A stretch of 64,000 nt of DNA from Ornithinimicrobium avium (GTDB lineage: Bacteria; Actinomycetota; Actinomycetes; Actinomycetales; Dermatophilaceae), in NCBI RefSeq assembly GCF_003351765.1, contig NZ_CP031229.1:682001-746000 (forward strand), read 5' to 3'. A program made the translations under genes and the position numbers. Positions 52,218 to 62,161 of the stretch are shown piece by piece; the stretch's first letter is position 1, and every line of letters begins with the position of its first letter. The notes beneath the pieces are model-generated. The model did not search any database, was not told the origin of the DNA, and saw only the letters and a list, made by a program, of their open reading frames with translations.

Positions 52218-52958
52218 GTGAGTCAGGGAGCACAGGCCGTGGACCGGGCCGCGAGCCTGCTGTCGCTCGTCATCCATGCGCCCGAGCCGGTCACCGCCGG
52301 CGAACTGATGGAGAGCAGTGGCCTGGCCCGCTCCACGGTGTCCCGTCTGCTCATGGCGCTGGAGCGCAACGGGCTGCTGGAGCGGGACCCGGAGGGTGCC
52401 TTCCGGGGCGGCGCGCTGTTCGCCCACTATGCGACCCGTTTCGACCGGACCGAGGCGCTTGTCACGGTCGCCCAGCCCTACCTGGAGCGGATCGCCGATC
52501 GCACCGGGGAGACCGTCAACCTCGGTGTGCCCCGCGGCGACTCGGTGGTGCACGCTGCCCAGATCGACTCGCGTTTCGTCGTGGGAGCAACCAGCTGGAT
52601 GGGCATCGACGTGCCGCCGCACTGCTCGGCGCTGGGCAAGGCGCTCTACGCCGCCGGCGCGCTCCAGCTGCCCGTCGGGCAGCTGGAGCGCTGCACGTCG
52701 CGGACCGTCGTGGACCCGGACCAGATGCAGGCAGAGCTGGCCCGGGCGCGCGATGCCGGGTTCGCGGTGGCGTCCGAGGAGTTCGAGGAAGGACTGGACG
52801 CGGTGGCGGCGCCGGTGCTCGGCGCCGACGACGTGGTCGTGGCCGCGATCGGCGTCTCCGGACCGACATTCCGGCTGGAGAGCCAGCTGGACGAGATCGG
52901 CGCCCTCGTGCTCGACCAGGCCGAGCGGCTGGGCCGGGCCCTGCACAAGCTGGGCTGA
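52218..52958 (+). CDS. IclR-family transcriptional regulator
   Basis: A 246-residue regulator. The N-terminal winged helix-turn-helix is AGELMESSGLARSTVSRLLMALERNGLL. The C-terminal ligand-binding domain has GETVNLGVPRGDSVVHAAQIDS, PPHCSALGKALYA and GVSGPTFRLE. The start is GTG with TATAGG nine bases upstream and GGAGG too close to serve as a ribosome site, so it is probably leaderless. The likely target is unclear because the region downstream is a graveyard. Confidence 0.93.
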   Translation: MSQGAQAVDRAASLLSLVIHAPEPVTAGELMESSGLARSTVSRLLMALERNGLLERDPEGAFRGGALFAHYATRFDRTEALVTVAQPYLERIADRTGETVNLGVPRGDSVVHAAQIDSRFVVGATSWMGIDVPPHCSALGKALYAAGALQLPVGQLERCTSRTVVDPDQMQAELARARDAGFAVASEEFEEGLDAVAAPVLGADDVVVAAIGVSGPTFRLESQLDEIGALVLDQAERLGRALHKLG

Positions 52959-53030
52959 GCGCGAGGGCGGTCAGTAGCGGAACACCGCTGCGACATCTTC
53001 CTGTCCCGGCACCAGAGCCTCCGGCAGCGC

Positions 53031-53333
53031 ATGGATGCGCTCGAGGCCTGGGCGTGGTACCTCGGCGGGCAGCAACCGGATCAGTACGCGGCTCCTAGCC
53101 GCGCGGAAGACCTATCCGGTCTGCCGCCTGCCTTCATCGATGTCGGCACCGTGGACTTGTTTCGCGACGAAGACATCGCCTTCGCCCAGCGCCTGATGCA
53201 GGCCGGCGTCCCTACCGAGCTGCACATCAACCCGGGCAGTTACCACGCGTCGGAGACATTCGCACCTGAAGCAGCGCTCTCTCAGCGGATTTGGGCGATG
53301 CGGATCGACGCGCTCAAGAGAGGGCTTGCCTGA
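53031..53333 (+). pseudogene. C-terminal remnant of an HSL-type alpha/beta hydrolase
   Basis: About 100 residues match only the end of HSL-family esterases: YAAPSRAEDLSGLPPAFIDVGTVDLFRDEDIAFAQRL with the catalytic Asp, and INPGSYHASE with the catalytic His. The HGGG oxyanion and GDSAG nucleophile region is missing upstream, where the IclR gene ends. The GC content is visibly lower than in the neighbours. It is a fragment of a transferred or deleted gene. Confidence 0.75.
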
Positions 53334-53441
53334 GCCTCCCACCCTTCGGGCCGCCACCCGTCGGCCTCGGCTGCAATTGGCGGCCACTCACGGCAAGGGG
53401 CCGGCAGTCCCCCGGGACCCGCGCCCGGCCAACTACGAGGC

Positions 53442-53662
53442 GTGCGCGCACTCGTGGCCCGGGACGTGGAGGACACGCGGGGCCGCATCAGCGCCAAGCG
53501 ACTGCTGCCGTTGGCCCGCGCGGCCGGTACACCGGCTCGGGCCGCAACTTCCGCCGCCTGGTAGCTCAGGAGGCGAAGGCCTGGCGGCCGAGCACGGCCG
53601 GACCCGCCGGCCGGCGTCCTGGTCCCCGGGTGAATACCTGGTGATCGACGCCGGAGACGACG
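53442..53662 (+). pseudogene. Frameshifted remnant of an IS21-family transposase (istA)
   Basis: Three consecutive pieces in three frames read like IstA: DTRGRISAKRLLPLARAA, then YTGSGRNFRRLVAQEAKAWR, then RRPASWSPGEYLVID, which includes the first DDE aspartate. At least two frameshifts separate them, and the rest of istA and all of istB are absent. It is a decayed insertion sequence next to the tRNA cluster. Confidence 0.65.
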
Positions 53663-53708
53663 AAGCCCCTGACCGCGTTTCCGCTGATCAGGGGCTGTTT
53701 GCTGCTGG

Positions 53709-53780
53709 TGGGCGATACTGGGATCGAACCAGTGACCTCTTCCGTGTCAAGGAAGCGCGCTACCGCTGCGCCAATCGCCC
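53709..53780 (-). tRNA. tRNA-Val (anticodon GAC)
   Basis: A minus-strand cloverleaf with acceptor GGGCGAT/ATCGCCC, anticodon stem CTTCC/GGAAG around TTGACAC (anticodon GAC) and T arm CTGG-TTCGATC-CCAG. The discriminator is A. It is last in the Gly-Cys-Val cluster, so its 3' end faces the graveyard at 52959-53708. Confidence 0.95.
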
Positions 53781-53806
53781 TCGGTCGTGACGTCTGCACT
53801 GCTGCG

Positions 53807-53877
53807 AGGTGGCGACGGGATTTGAACCCGTGTGGACGGCTTTGCAGGCCGTTGCCTCGCCTCTCGGCCACGCCACC
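53807..53877 (-). tRNA. tRNA-Cys (anticodon GCA)
   Basis: A minus-strand cloverleaf with acceptor GGTGGCG/CGCCACC, anticodon loop CTGCAAA (GCA) and T arm CGGG-TTCAAAT-CCCG. The discriminator U is typical for Cys. Confidence 0.95.
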
Positions 53878-53907
53878 AGATGAGGCAACAAGGTGGTGGT
53901 GCCTCCG

Positions 53908-53980
53908 AGCGGACGACCGGCCTCGAACCGGCGACCTCAACCTTGGCAAGGTTGCGCTCTACCAACTGAGCTACGTCCGC
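53908..53980 (-). tRNA. tRNA-Gly (anticodon GCC)
   Basis: A minus-strand cloverleaf with acceptor GCGGACG/CGTCCGC, D arm GCTC..GAGC, anticodon stem CAACC/GGTTG around TTGCCAA (GCC) and T arm GCCGG-TTCGAGG-CCGGT. It is first in the Gly-Cys-Val transcript, a cluster widespread in actinobacteria. Confidence 0.95.
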
Positions 53981-54107
53981 GCTGCTCCACCGTCTCCGGT
54001 GGCGCGAGAGAAAACACTAGCCGACGTACCGGCCACCGCCAAATCCGGCCCTCCGACGCGCCGTGGGCCCATCCCGGAGGCCCGCGACCCTACGGTTCTG
54101 CCCCACA

Positions 54108-56297
<2,190 letters not shown>

Positions 56298-56300
56298 GCA

Positions 56301-56342
56301 GGTGAGGTATGCGGCCCGCGCTCGCGGGCCGCATACCTCACC
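56301..56342. terminator. Perfect bidirectional terminator between glgX and ppk2
   Basis: A perfect inverted repeat has arms of at least 18 bp (GGTGAGGTATGCGGCCCG and its complement) and a loop of about four bases. It sits exactly between the convergent stops of glgX and ppk2. Confidence 0.85.
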
Positions 56343-56348
56343 CGCCGA

Positions 56349-57251
56349 TCACATCGCCTGGAGACGCTCCTTGTTGGCCTCGACGTCGAAGTCGGCCTCC
56401 GGCCACCGCAGGTCGAGGTCGCGGAGGTGCTCGAGGAGGATCTGCTGGACGGCCAGCCGGGCGTACCACTTGCGGTCGGCCGGCACGACGAACCAGGGCG
56501 CCCGCTCGGGGCTGCAACGGTCCATGATCACCTGGTAGGCCTGCTGGTAGTCGTCCCAGAACTCGCGCTCGTCCAGGTCGCCGGGGTTGAACTTCCAGTA
56601 CTTGTCCGGCCGCTCGAGCCGCTCCATGAGCCGCTCCTTCTGCTCGTTGGCCGAGATGTGCAGCATGACCTTGATGAGGGTGACGTCGTCCTCGACGAGG
56701 CTCTCCTCGAAGTCGTTGATCGTGGCGTAGCGCCGCTTCCACTGGGCAGGCGGGACGAGGTCGTGGACCCGCACGACGAGCACGTCCTCGTAGTGCGAGC
56801 GGTCGAAGACGCCGATCATGCCCGGCTGAGGCAGGGCGTTGCGGATGCGCCAGAGGAAGGGATGCTCCTTCTCCTCGGCGGTGGGCGCCTTGAACGCGGT
56901 GATCTGCGTGCCCTGCGGGTCGACCGCCCCGACAACGTGGCGCATGATCCCGCCCTTGCCGGAGGTGTCCATGCCCTGGATGACGAGCAGGACGCGGCGT
57001 CGTCCACCGGACCTGCTCTGGGCGTAGAGCCGCTCCTGCAGATCGTCCATCTCCCCGTCGGCGGCGACCAGCGCATCCTTGCCCTCCTGCTTGTCGCCGT
57101 CGAAGGCGGGCGTGGAGCGCTGGTCCACGTCCGCCAGGACGAAGCCGTCGCTGACCCGCAGCGCGTCGCTGAACGGGCTGCCGGACCCCTTCTCGCCCTT
57201 CTTCTTGTGCTTCTTCCCGTGCTTCTTGCCGTGCTTCTTCTTGGTGCCCAT
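56349..57251 (-). CDS. ppk2: Polyphosphate kinase 2 family protein
   Basis: A 300-residue PPK2 that transfers phosphate between polyphosphate and nucleotides. Walker A is VIQGMDTSGKGGIMRHV, the lid/second motif is GMIGVFDRSHYEDVLV, and EEDVTLIKVMLHIS-like and PDKYWKFNPGDLDEREFWDDY segments follow. The first 22 residues are almost only Lys, His and Gly (MGTKKKHGKKHGKKHKKKGE). This basic tail may bind polyphosphate or be modified by it; this is inference. Confidence 0.92.
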   Translation of the reverse strand: MGTKKKHGKKHGKKHKKKGEKGSGSPFSDALRVSDGFVLADVDQRSTPAFDGDKQEGKDALVAADGEMDDLQERLYAQSRSGGRRRVLLVIQGMDTSGKGGIMRHVVGAVDPQGTQITAFKAPTAEEKEHPFLWRIRNALPQPGMIGVFDRSHYEDVLVVRVHDLVPPAQWKRRYATINDFEESLVEDDVTLIKVMLHISANEQKERLMERLERPDKYWKFNPGDLDEREFWDDYQQAYQVIMDRCSPERAPWFVVPADRKWYARLAVQQILLEHLRDLDLRWPEADFDVEANKERLQAM

Positions 57252-57318
57252 CGCCACATCGTGGCACGGCACGCCGACCGCTGCTGGGACGGACCGGAGG
57301 TCGGGCCATGATGTCTCC

Positions 57319-57966
57319 ATGACGCGCACCGGATCAGGTCCCCTGTCCCCCGACGAGCTCGCCGACTGGTATGCCGAGCCCGCCGACCTCGGCGAGGGCA
57401 CCTGGGTGCGCGCCAGCTTCATCACGAGCCTGGACGGTCGGGTGACCGGCCCGGACGGGCGCAGCGGGAGCCTGAACGCCGGCTCCGAGGGCGACGCCGC
57501 GGTCTTCGCCCACCTGCGCGAGTGGGCCGACGTGGTGGTGGTCGGCGCGGGCACGGTGATCGAGGAGGAGTACACCCCGCTGCCCGGCGTCGCCCTCGCA
57601 GTCGTCACCCGGGGCGAGGTGCTCCCGCCGACGCTCGCGCACACCGAGCCGGACGCGGGAGGGCCGGAGACGGGCGAGGTGGTCCTCGTCGGTGGGAAGG
57701 GCGAGCTCACCGCCGCCCAGATCCGGGCTGCGCTCGTCGAGCGCGGCTGGCGCCGCATCGTCGTGGAGGGTGGGCCGCACCTGCTGGACACCTGGCTCCG
57801 CGAGGGCCTGCTGGACGAGCTCTGTCTCACCGTCCGCCCGGTCCTGGCCGGCGGTGGCGGTCCCCTGCTCGTGGGACGCGACGTCGAGCTGGACCGGCTC
57901 GCCGGGGAGGCTACCCACCTGCTCACCTGGGGCGGGGACGTGCTCCTGCGCACCCGCCTGCGCTGA
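57319..57966 (+). CDS. RibD C-terminal/dihydrofolate reductase-family protein
   Basis: A 215-residue NADPH-dependent reductase of the RibD-C family. Blocks are VRASFITSLDGRVTGPDGRSG, WADVVVVGAGTVIEEEY, IVVEGGPHLLDTWLREGLLDELCLTVRPVL and GGGGPLLVG. It may reduce a pyrimidine in riboflavin or another pteridine-like substrate. No riboflavin genes are adjacent, so the role is open. The start ATG at 57319 has no Shine-Dalgarno, and CATGAT lies six bases upstream. Confidence 0.85.
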   Translation: MTRTGSGPLSPDELADWYAEPADLGEGTWVRASFITSLDGRVTGPDGRSGSLNAGSEGDAAVFAHLREWADVVVVGAGTVIEEEYTPLPGVALAVVTRGEVLPPTLAHTEPDAGGPETGEVVLVGGKGELTAAQIRAALVERGWRRIVVEGGPHLLDTWLREGLLDELCLTVRPVLAGGGGPLLVGRDVELDRLAGEATHLLTWGGDVLLRTRLR

Positions 57967-58234
57967 GTTTCCTCGACGCATCACGGTCGGCATCCTCCGT
58001 CTGCGGCCCTCCTCACCTCGTCGCGCTGCAGCTGGAGAGTGCCGTCGAAGGCGACGCCGGCGAGAGCCCCTCGGCCGGGGACCTCGCGTGCGACCCGACC
58101 GGGTGTGCAGGGGCTGGACTGGGCCATGTCGTCAGTGCTCCTTGCCGCTGGTCGACGGGTCACTACACCCGCACTCTGTGGAAGGCATCGTGCCTGGCCA
58201 GGGGTCTGTCGGTGGTCGGTGGTTGTGTGTGGGT

Positions 58235-59737
58235 ATGTTGTTCAGGAGCAGTCGGGTGGGTGTCGGGACGGAGTTCTTCGACCCCGGCGACTGGCTGCTC
58301 GGGCCTTCGCCGGTGGGCGAGGCAGAGGTGGCTGCGGCGGAGGCGGTGGCGGCCGAGCAGCTGGCGACCTTGAACGGCCAGGTCGAGGGTGGTGACCCAG
58401 TCGAGGCCACCGGGTCGCCGGGCGCGGAGGCGGCGTGGGCCGACATCGTGGCGTCCCTGGCGGCGGACCCGCTGGACCCCGACGGGCTGGGTTGGGCACC
58501 GGAGGTGCTGTCCGCGTCGCTGTCGAGCGCCACCACGGCCTTGGACGTGGCGGCCGGGCTCGGCGACGCGGACCTGACCCGGGTCCTGGACGAGGGCCTG
58601 CGGGAGGCGGTGGATCAGGCCGCGCGGGTCCGCGTCCGCGGCGAGGGCCTGCTCTACGCCCTGGTGGTGCAGGTGCACGCCCGTGGCCTGCACACGGCGG
58701 TGGGCCTGTCGCTGGTGGACTGGGTCCGGGCCCGCTGCCCGCGGACCACGATCGCCGAGGCCTCCGCGCTCAAGCACGTCGTCGAGGCGGCCGCCCAGCA
58801 CTGGGGCCGACCCCTGGACGCGGCGGTCCGGGAGGGGCGCACGTCGTTGTACCGGGCCGGGCGCATCGCCAAGGCGATGCTGCGCCTGGTCCGGGCGCTG
58901 GACCCCGACCAGGCCCAGGCCTACGCCCGGATCGCCACCGACGCGGCCTGTGACGCGAACATCAGTGATGCGGACCTGGGCAGGGTCTGCACCCGGCTGC
59001 TGACCGACCTGCTCGATGAAGCCCCGGACCAGGGCAAGGACCCCGACGACCACGACCGGCCCGACCCCGCACCGCAGGCGCTGCGCTCCTTGACCCGTCA
59101 CCCCCTGGGTGAGGGCATGACCCGTTACGTCCTGGACGCCCCGGACGCGGACGCGGCCATGATCGAGGGCATCATGAACGGGCCCCTCGCGGCCCCCGTC
59201 CCCTGCCCCGAGGGTGGCAAGGACCCCCGGGACGCCGACCAGCGGACCTACGACGCGCTCAAGACCGTCCTGTCCCGTGGTCTGGCCAACCCCGGCGCGC
59301 CCGCCACCTCCGCCCGTGCCTCGGTGATCATCACCCTCAAGGCCGACCCCAGGACCGGCGAGCCGACCGGTACCGCGCAGGCCGCCACCGCAGGGACACG
59401 GTTCACCTCCAAGGCCGCCGGACGGTACGCGTGCATAGGGGACCTGACCCCGGTCGTCCTGGGTGAGATGGGTGAACCCCTCGACCTGGGCCGGACCAGA
59501 CGCCTGGCCAGCCCAGGACAGTTCAAGGCCCTCCTGGTCCGCGACAAGACCTGCACCTACCCCGGCTGCACCGTCCCCGGGGCCTGGTGCGAGGCCCACC
59601 ACCTGATCTGGTGGTGTCGCGCCGGCGACACCGACATCCTCGTCCTGGTCCTGCTCTGCCCCCGCCACCACACCACGGTCCACGACAAGGACCTGATGGC
59701 CACCGTCGTCGGCGACGTCGTCACCTGGCACCTCTGA
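58235..59737 (+). CDS. DUF222/HNH endonuclease-domain protein (13E12 repeat family)
   Basis: A 500-residue protein with a DUF222 region in the first 330 residues and a C-terminal HNH module. The zinc Cys are in CTYPGC and LLCPRHH, and WCEAHHLIWW holds the HH pair. In relatives, TDxDN precedes LLC and provides the catalytic Asn. Here the segment is GDTDILVLVLLC, so that Asn is absent and nuclease activity is doubtful. A G/T-rich run (58202-58234) precedes the ATG, with no clear ribosome site. Such genes are multicopy in actinobacteria. The 268 bases before it hold no other gene. Confidence 0.85.
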   Translation: MLFRSSRVGVGTEFFDPGDWLLGPSPVGEAEVAAAEAVAAEQLATLNGQVEGGDPVEATGSPGAEAAWADIVASLAADPLDPDGLGWAPEVLSASLSSATTALDVAAGLGDADLTRVLDEGLREAVDQAARVRVRGEGLLYALVVQVHARGLHTAVGLSLVDWVRARCPRTTIAEASALKHVVEAAAQHWGRPLDAAVREGRTSLYRAGRIAKAMLRLVRALDPDQAQAYARIATDAACDANISDADLGRVCTRLLTDLLDEAPDQGKDPDDHDRPDPAPQALRSLTRHPLGEGMTRYVLDAPDADAAMIEGIMNGPLAAPVPCPEGGKDPRDADQRTYDALKTVLSRGLANPGAPATSARASVIITLKADPRTGEPTGTAQAATAGTRFTSKAAGRYACIGDLTPVVLGEMGEPLDLGRTRRLASPGQFKALLVRDKTCTYPGCTVPGAWCEAHHLIWWCRAGDTDILVLVLLCPRHHTTVHDKDLMATVVGDVVTWHL

Positions 59738-59751
59738 CCACCACGCCCCGA

Positions 59752-59772
59752 CCCGGCCCAACGCGGGCCGGG
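59752..59772 (+). terminator. Terminator after the HNH gene
   Basis: CCCGGCCC-AACGC-GGGCCGGG is a perfect 8-bp stem with a 5-base loop, 14 bases after the stop codon. The following 100 bases to the convergent hydrolase gene show no gene. Confidence 0.65.
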
Positions 59773-59880
59773 ACACAGGGGTGCCCAAGGAGCGCGCCCC
59801 GCCCACTGTCCGGCGCCGGTGGGGCTCTCCCGGCTCGCGCTGGGGGGACGTGGGGAGCGGCAGCCGCCGGGAGCCGCGTC

Positions 59881-61047
59881 TCACCGGAGGAAGCTGGCTA
59901 CCAGGTCCTCCCACAACGAGGGGTTGGTGTTCCACTCCTGGCAGTGCCGGGCGCTGGGCCAGACGAAGGTGTGCACGAGCCCCGGCCGCCGGCGCGCCAG
60001 GTCCTGCGACGGTCCGAACGGCACGGTCTCGTCGGTGGCCGAGTGGATGATGAAGATCCGGTGGCTGAGCTCGTCGGCCCGGTCCAGCCAGTTGGTGGCC
60101 GCCACGTCGACCGGCTCGGAGATCTGCAGCAGCAGCCGCGAGAGCTTGCTGCGCAGCAGGCTCCGGGCCAGGTGGTCGATGGGCCGCGGGATGAAGTGCA
60201 GGTCGGCCTGGTGGGCGAGGACCGAGCCCCAGTCGATCACCGGCCCGTCCAGGACCACCCGCTGCACGCGGTGCGCGACGTCGGAGCGGTTGAGCGCCTG
60301 GAGCACGATCGCCCCGCCCATGGACCAGCCCAGCAGCACGAGCCGGCGGGCTCCGTGCGCCAGCGCGTAACGCATCGCCGCGTCCACGTCGCGCCACTCC
60401 GAGAGCCCCAGGCTGTAGCGGCCGTCCGCGCTGGGCGGTGCACCGATGTCGTTGCGGTACATGGGGATGAGGCTGGTGAAGCCCACCCGGTGCAGCACCG
60501 GCAGCGCCCGCAGGGTCTCCTCGCGCATGGCGCTGCGCCCGTGCACGAGGATCGCCCAGTCACCGGTGTCCTCCGTTGCGGCCGGTGGCACCCGCCACGT
60601 GGGCAGGTCTCCCACGTCCGAGGTGACGAGGACGTCCTCGTAGGGCAGGCCGACGGCGGTGCGGGGCGTCCCGCAGTAGTAGTACTTGTTCCACCGTGCG
60701 GGGCCAGGCTCCAGCTCGCCGAGGTCCACGCCGAGGAGCTCGCGGGTGACCGTCGCCGAGCGGCCGCTGCCGCCGGTCTCCACGACCTCCCCGACCCGCG
60801 CGTGGCCGGCACCCTTGTCCAGCCAGAGCCCGTAGCGTCCGGGGGTGAGCGTGGCCGGGGTCGCGCGCAGGGTCAGCGTCCCCTTCGCGACCTGGAGGAC
60901 GGCGGTGTCGTCCTTCTTCTCGTGCTCGGGGGTGATGATCCGGTGCGCGAAGTAGGTGGCCGTCCCCATCGAGACCGCCCCGCCGAGGGCCGCCCCGCCA
61001 ACCACGCCCGCCCCGACCGAGACCGCCCGGCGCAGGTCGCCGTTCAC
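59881..61047 (-). CDS. Alpha/beta hydrolase with N-terminal membrane segment
   Basis: A 388-residue protein. An N-terminal hydrophobic stretch (VSVGAGVVGGAALGGAVSMG) is followed by about 110 residues without known motif. The alpha/beta hydrolase core has DWAILVHGRSAM, nucleophile Ser in VLLGWSMGGAIVL, Asp in IIHSATDETVP and His in WPSARHCQEW. The substrate is unknown. The GTG start overlaps the ligase stop (GTGA), so it is made together with the NHEJ-type enzymes, which is unexpected. Confidence 0.82.
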   Translation of the reverse strand: MNGDLRRAVSVGAGVVGGAALGGAVSMGTATYFAHRIITPEHEKKDDTAVLQVAKGTLTLRATPATLTPGRYGLWLDKGAGHARVGEVVETGGSGRSATVTRELLGVDLGELEPGPARWNKYYYCGTPRTAVGLPYEDVLVTSDVGDLPTWRVPPAATEDTGDWAILVHGRSAMREETLRALPVLHRVGFTSLIPMYRNDIGAPPSADGRYSLGLSEWRDVDAAMRYALAHGARRLVLLGWSMGGAIVLQALNRSDVAHRVQRVVLDGPVIDWGSVLAHQADLHFIPRPIDHLARSLLRSKLSRLLLQISEPVDVAATNWLDRADELSHRIFIIHSATDETVPFGPSQDLARRRPGLVHTFVWPSARHCQEWNTNPSLWEDLVASFLR

Positions 61048-62129
61048 CGGCGCACCGCCAGGACGTCAGCGAGGTCATGGTCCTCGGGACGGTCGAGCTG
61101 GTCGTAGGTGCAGCTGGCCGGCTCCCGGTCCGGGCGCCAGCGCACGAACTGGGTGGTGTGCCGGAACCGCTCCCCCTCCAGGTAGTCGTAGCGGACCTCG
61201 ACCACGCGCTCAGGGCGCAGCGGCACGAAGGAGAGGTCCTTGCCGCCGTTCCACCGCGAGCCGACACCCTTGGCCGGGGTCCGCTCGCCCTCGAGCTGGC
61301 GGGCCCAGTCCCACGGGTGCCCGTCGAGGTCGGTGACCAAGTCCTGCAGCTCGACGAAGAGCTCGCGGCGACGGGCCATCGGGAAGGACGAGGTCACGCC
61401 GACGTGGGCCAGCCGCCCGTCCTGGGTGAACAGCCCCAGCAGCAGCGACCCGATCGCCTCGTCGTCGCTCTTGTGCGTCCGGTAGCCGGCCACCACGCAG
61501 TCCGCGGTCCGCTCGTGCTTGAGCTTGGTCTGCACCCGCTTGCCCGGCTGGTAGGCCGCCTCCGGGTCCTTGGCGATCAGCCCGTCGAGACCGGCGCCCT
61601 CGAAGTCCGTGAACCACCGCATCGCCACCTCCTCCTGTGCCGTGACCGGCGACAGCCGCACCCTCCCCCGCCCGTCGGCCCGCAGGGACTCCCCCAGCGC
61701 TGCCTCCAGGCGCGCCCGACGCTCGCGGAAGGGCATACCCGTCAGGTCCTCGTCGCCGAGGGCGAGCAGGTCGAAGGCGACGAAGAGCGCGGGGGTCCGC
61801 CCGGCGAGCAGCTGGACCCGCGAGTCGGCCGGGTGGATCCGCTGCTGGAGCGCCTCGAAGTCCAGGCGGGTGCCGTCTGCGGTCGCGACGACGATCTCGC
61901 CGTCGACCACGCACCGCCGGGGCAGCTCGGCGCGCACCGCCTCGACCAGCTCGGGGAAGTAGCGGGTGAGCGGTCGCTCGTTGCGGCTGCCGAGCTCGAC
62001 CTCGTCCCCGTCGCGGAAGACGATCGAGCGGAACCCGTCCCACTTCAGGTCGTAGAGCCACCCCTCGGGCAGCGTCTTCAGCGGCTTGGCCAGCATCGGC
62101 GAGACGGGCGGCATGACGGGCAGGTCCAC
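61044..62129 (-). CDS. ligC: ATP-dependent DNA ligase, LigC type
   Basis: A 361-residue ATP-dependent ligase. The adenylation Lys is in LYDLKWDGFRSIV, then ELGSRNERPLTRYFPEL, CVVDGEIVV, AFDLLALG, LDGLIAKDPEAAY and motif V VQTKLKHERTADCVV. An OB domain follows. Size and sequence fit the LigC group of actinobacteria. The GTG at 62129 is chosen; an ATG at 62114 also fits. It is paired with a PolDom gene upstream, a layout linked to end-joining or gap repair. Confidence 0.92.
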   Translation of the reverse strand: MDLPVMPPVSPMLAKPLKTLPEGWLYDLKWDGFRSIVFRDGDEVELGSRNERPLTRYFPELVEAVRAELPRRCVVDGEIVVATADGTRLDFEALQQRIHPADSRVQLLAGRTPALFVAFDLLALGDEDLTGMPFRERRARLEAALGESLRADGRGRVRLSPVTAQEEVAMRWFTDFEGAGLDGLIAKDPEAAYQPGKRVQTKLKHERTADCVVAGYRTHKSDDEAIGSLLLGLFTQDGRLAHVGVTSSFPMARRRELFVELQDLVTDLDGHPWDWARQLEGERTPAKGVGSRWNGGKDLSFVPLRPERVVEVRYDYLEGERFRHTTQFVRWRPDREPASCTYDQLDRPEDHDLADVLAVRR

Positions 62130-62161
62130 GACGTCAGTCTGCCCCACCAGGCTGGCGGACC

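Noticed and set aside
53031..53980. Intact prophage or integrative element at the tRNA cluster
   Set aside because: There is no integrase, no repeat of the tRNA-Val 3' end and no phage gene; only decayed fragments remain.
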